Shown here one piece after another: positions 62,169 through 64,000 of a stretch of 64,000 nt of DNA. The DNA is from Clostridioides difficile_D. GTDB lineage: Bacteria > Bacillota > Clostridia > Peptostreptococcales > Peptostreptococcaceae. Made by a program: the position numbers and the translations under genes. The notes under the pieces were generated by a model. It had not been told where the DNA came from. It did no database searches and was given only the letters and a program-made list of their open reading frames with translations. The stretch covers positions 2,480,001 to 2,544,000 of the forward strand of contig OX244046.1 of NCBI GenBank assembly GCA_945861085.1. The letters are read 5' to 3'. The number at the start of each line of letters is the position of its first letter. Position 1 is the first letter of the stretch.

Positions 62169-63116
62169 CTAGTTTCCAAATTTTTCGTCAATATATTTCT
62201 CAGCTACTATAGATGCAATTGCTCCATCATTAGTTGCAGTTACAACCTGTCTTAGAGTTTTAGATCTGCAATCTCCTGCTGCAAATACTCCTGGTATATT
62301 AGTTTTCATATCTTCATCAGTTATTATATAACCTTTTTCATCCATATCAACTTTGCCTTTGAATAAATCAGTTTGAGCATCTAATCCAACGAAAACAAAT
62401 ACTCCCATTGTTCCATCTTCTTCATCTGCAAAGTATTCATGAGTTTCTCCAGTAACTTTGTTTTTGAATACAACTGACTCTAATATTCCATCACCTTTGA
62501 TTTCTTCTATTACTGTATCTAATAAAAATTCTATCTTTGGATTAGCTTTTGCTTTTTCTTCAACACTTTTAGCACATCTAAATCCTTGTCTTCTATGTAC
62601 AATTGTTACTTTTCTAGCAAATTTAGTTAAATACATCGCTTCTTCTAATGCACTATCTCCTCCGCCTACAACAAATACTTCAAAATCTTCAAAGAAATCT
62701 GCATCACAAGTTGCACAGTATGAAACCCCTTTACCAGTAAGTTCTTTTTCTCCAGGACAACCAATTTTTCTTGGAGTTGCTCCTGTTCCTATTATTACTG
62801 CTTTTGCTCTATATTCTGCTTTTTCCCCTTTTAAAACTTTTATATCTCCATCTAGTTCAGTATCTACAATGTTGTCTCTTAGCATCTCTGCTCCAAACTC
62901 TTTACATTGTTCAACCATTCTAGCTATTAAACTTGGTCCTGTTGCATTTGGAACTGACCCTGGATAATTTGCAATCTCATGTGTTATTACAATTTGTCCA
63001 CCAGTCTTGTCTTTTTCTAGGATTAGAGTTTTCAACTTTGCTCTTGCTCCATAAAGACCTGCTGCAAGCCCTGCTGGTCCTGAACCAATTATTACTAAGT
63101 CATACACATTTTCCAT
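62169..63116 (-). CDS. trxB: Thioredoxin reductase
   Basis: 315-residue flavoprotein. FAD motif IIGSGPAGLAAGLYGARA, redox-active CATCD (C134, C137), NADPH motif VVGGGDSALEEAMYL, and the C-terminal GVFAAGDCRSKTLRQ. It reduces the operon thioredoxin, providing electrons for glycine reduction. GGGGAGG precedes the ATG. It follows grdX by 95 bases. Confidence 0.95.
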   Translation of the reverse strand: MENVYDLVIIGSGPAGLAAGLYGARAKLKTLILEKDKTGGQIVITHEIANYPGSVPNATGPSLIARMVEQCKEFGAEMLRDNIVDTELDGDIKVLKGEKAEYRAKAVIIGTGATPRKIGCPGEKELTGKGVSYCATCDADFFEDFEVFVVGGGDSALEEAMYLTKFARKVTIVHRRQGFRCAKSVEEKAKANPKIEFLLDTVIEEIKGDGILESVVFKNKVTGETHEYFADEEDGTMGVFVFVGLDAQTDLFKGKVDMDEKGYIITDEDMKTNIPGVFAAGDCRSKTLRQVVTATNDGAIASIVAEKYIDEKFGN

Positions 63117-63211
63117 TTTGACTTATCCTCCCCAATTAAATTTCTCATTTTATTTAATATTAAATTAGATTTAATATTTAGGCTGTTTTAACAACTTTTT
63201 AACAAACTTAT

Positions 63212-63583
63212 TTATTCATACTGCATTCTTTGTATTGTATTATAGAATATATCATAATCAATTACTCTAAAGTCATCTTGAACACTTTCTGTCCATTTTG
63301 GAGTCTTTTTATTATTCTGAAATTTACTTGCAGTGATGATTGCTTCTTCAATTAAGGTCAAAGAGCTTATATCCAAACGATTTCCTCTCTTTAGTATAAC
63401 AGTTCTGTAAGGTGTTTCATTTGGTTTTACACTCCCATAGAGTGGATGAGATAAAAGTTCATACCCTTCATGTATCAAATCTCTACTTGCTTCTAAGATA
63501 CCAATATAAGTTGTGTCTTTAAACAAAACTTCTCTGTCTTGAACTTCTTCTTTTACTTTTGGATTATTTGTAATTATTATCAT
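63212..63583 (-). CDS. grdX: GrdX protein
   Basis: 123 residues from the ATG at 63583, preceded by AAGAGAG. The frame continues upstream to 63703, but that part overlaps the glycine riboswitch terminator and lacks a start site, so it was rejected. GrdX is the conserved first gene of glycine/betaine reductase operons, with no established biochemical role. Typical features here are the start MIIITNNPKV and the PLYGSVKPNETPYRTVIL segment. Confidence 0.92.
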   Translation of the reverse strand: MIIITNNPKVKEEVQDREVLFKDTTYIGILEASRDLIHEGYELLSHPLYGSVKPNETPYRTVILKRGNRLDISSLTLIEEAIITASKFQNNKKTPKWTESVQDDFRVIDYDIFYNTIQRMQYE

Positions 63584-63629
63584 TTTTTTACTCTCTTTCA
63601 AACTTTTATTTATTACTTGATAAATAAAA

Positions 63630-63667
63630 AACAGGAAAAACAAATCTCCCAATTTGCCTTCCCTGTT
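63630..63667 (-). terminator. Riboswitch-controlled terminator ahead of grdX
   Basis: AACAGG and CCTGTT at the ends enclose a 16-pair stem (several G-U pairs) with a six-base loop, followed on the minus strand by TTTTTT. It sits between the glycine aptamer and grdX. Confidence 0.85.
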
Positions 63668-63677
63668 AAAATCATTT

Positions 63678-63800
63678 TCAGAGCCCCGTCCAAGTACAGT
63701 CATCTTTACCTGAGAATTTCATCTAATCCTTTGGGTAAATAAGATTAAATTTGTCCCTTCGGTCGCTTTTTTATAAAGCAGTCTCCCATACTCTTCAGCC
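63678..63800 (-). promoter_or_regulatory. Glycine riboswitch, apparently a single aptamer
   Basis: On the minus strand the glycine-riboswitch elements occur in order: GGGAGAC, GCGACCGAAGGGACAAA, ATTCTCAGGTAAA, GACTGTACTTGGACGGGG. I see one aptamer only, with no second CCGAAGG...CTCAGG set. Glycine binding should prevent the downstream terminator and turn on the operon when its substrate is abundant. Confidence 0.88.
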
Positions 63801-63887
63801 GGATTATTATTTTTTTCAGAAAATTGAAAATTAAGCAATTTATCCTTTGTTTTTTATAAATAGCTTTTTTCTATCTCTGTTGACTTA

Positions 63888-63916
63888 AGTATATAAACAT
63901 TCTATAAAATTTGCAA
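63888..63916 (-). promoter_or_regulatory. Promoter of the glycine reductase operon
   Basis: Minus strand TTGCAA (63911-63916), 17-base spacer, TATACT (63888-63893), about 85 bases upstream of the aptamer. Confidence 0.75.
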
Positions 63917-64000
63917 TAGTTTTTTTATATGTATTTTGTATACATTTTTACTTTTTTTTCCAAGTGTTGATATTACATATTTCCTGTATTTTCTTTTTTT

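Noticed and set aside
63584..63703. N-terminal extension of GrdX by 40 codons
   Set aside because: The extension reads through the riboswitch and its terminator and has no ribosome binding site. The ATG at 63583 has one.

Overview
The window is AT-rich Firmicute DNA and very probably comes from Clostridioides difficile or a close relative. The main reasons are the selenocysteine-dependent glycine reductase operon with a glycine riboswitch, the succinate/4-hydroxybutyrate fermentation operon, mtlA-mtlR-mtlF-mtlD, two c-di-GMP-I riboswitches, strong Shine-Dalgarno sites and many TTG/GTG starts. I see no tRNA, rRNA, CRISPR array, insertion sequence or prophage gene.

Layout. 1-1737: 5' part of a PTS-linked sigma-54 activator (minus strand), cut by the window edge. 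2237-4908: MocR-type regulator and an azlCD branched-chain amino acid exporter. 5098-8076: two-component operon (minus) with an extra small membrane ORF. 8077-11154: an accessory stretch with several long inverted repeats, two nearly identical c-di-GMP-I riboswitch leaders, a cold-shock gene, an ArsR repressor and what looks like the 3' stub of a permease. 11261-14289: ModA-type ABC transporter with a DUF364 protein. 14497-18123: PIG-L family deacetylase, then a second two-component pair that is a paralogue of the first in opposite orientation. 18437-31967 (minus): sugar or polyol catabolic region with galactitol-family PTS IIA/IIB/IIC, two zinc dehydrogenases, split transketolase, RpiB, Rpe and a phosphohexomutase. 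It has a clear -24/-12 promoter, and a LevR-type sigma-54 activator is encoded upstream. 32119-33405: transaldolase and xpt, with a guanine riboswitch ahead of xpt. 33794-39133: mannitol PTS operon with promoter, cre-like site and direct repeats. 39570-41069: IMP dehydrogenase family gene on the plus strand. 41130-43316: TelA and XpaC family genes. 43601-52478 (minus): succinate to 4-hydroxybutyrate to crotonyl-CoA operon (transporter, cat1, sucD, abfD, small Cys protein, abfT, abfH), with Rex-like sites and a divergent LysR gene. 53929-55008: M24 peptidase. 55369-63583 (minus): grdX-trxB-trxA-grdE-grdA-grdB-grdC-grdD, led by a glycine riboswitch.

How it works together. Most of the window serves anaerobic energy metabolism. 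Glycine reduction and succinate reduction are electron sinks that re-oxidise NADH, and two PTS modules feed sugar alcohols into the pentose-phosphate and glycolytic pools. Control is dense and layered: sigma-54 activation, PRD regulators, a probable cre, Rex, and riboswitches for glycine, guanine and c-di-GMP. The least explained parts are the 8-11 kb riboswitch region with its small ORFs, the small Cys-rich protein in the 4-hydroxybutyrate operon, and the true substrate of the sigma-54-controlled PTS pathway.
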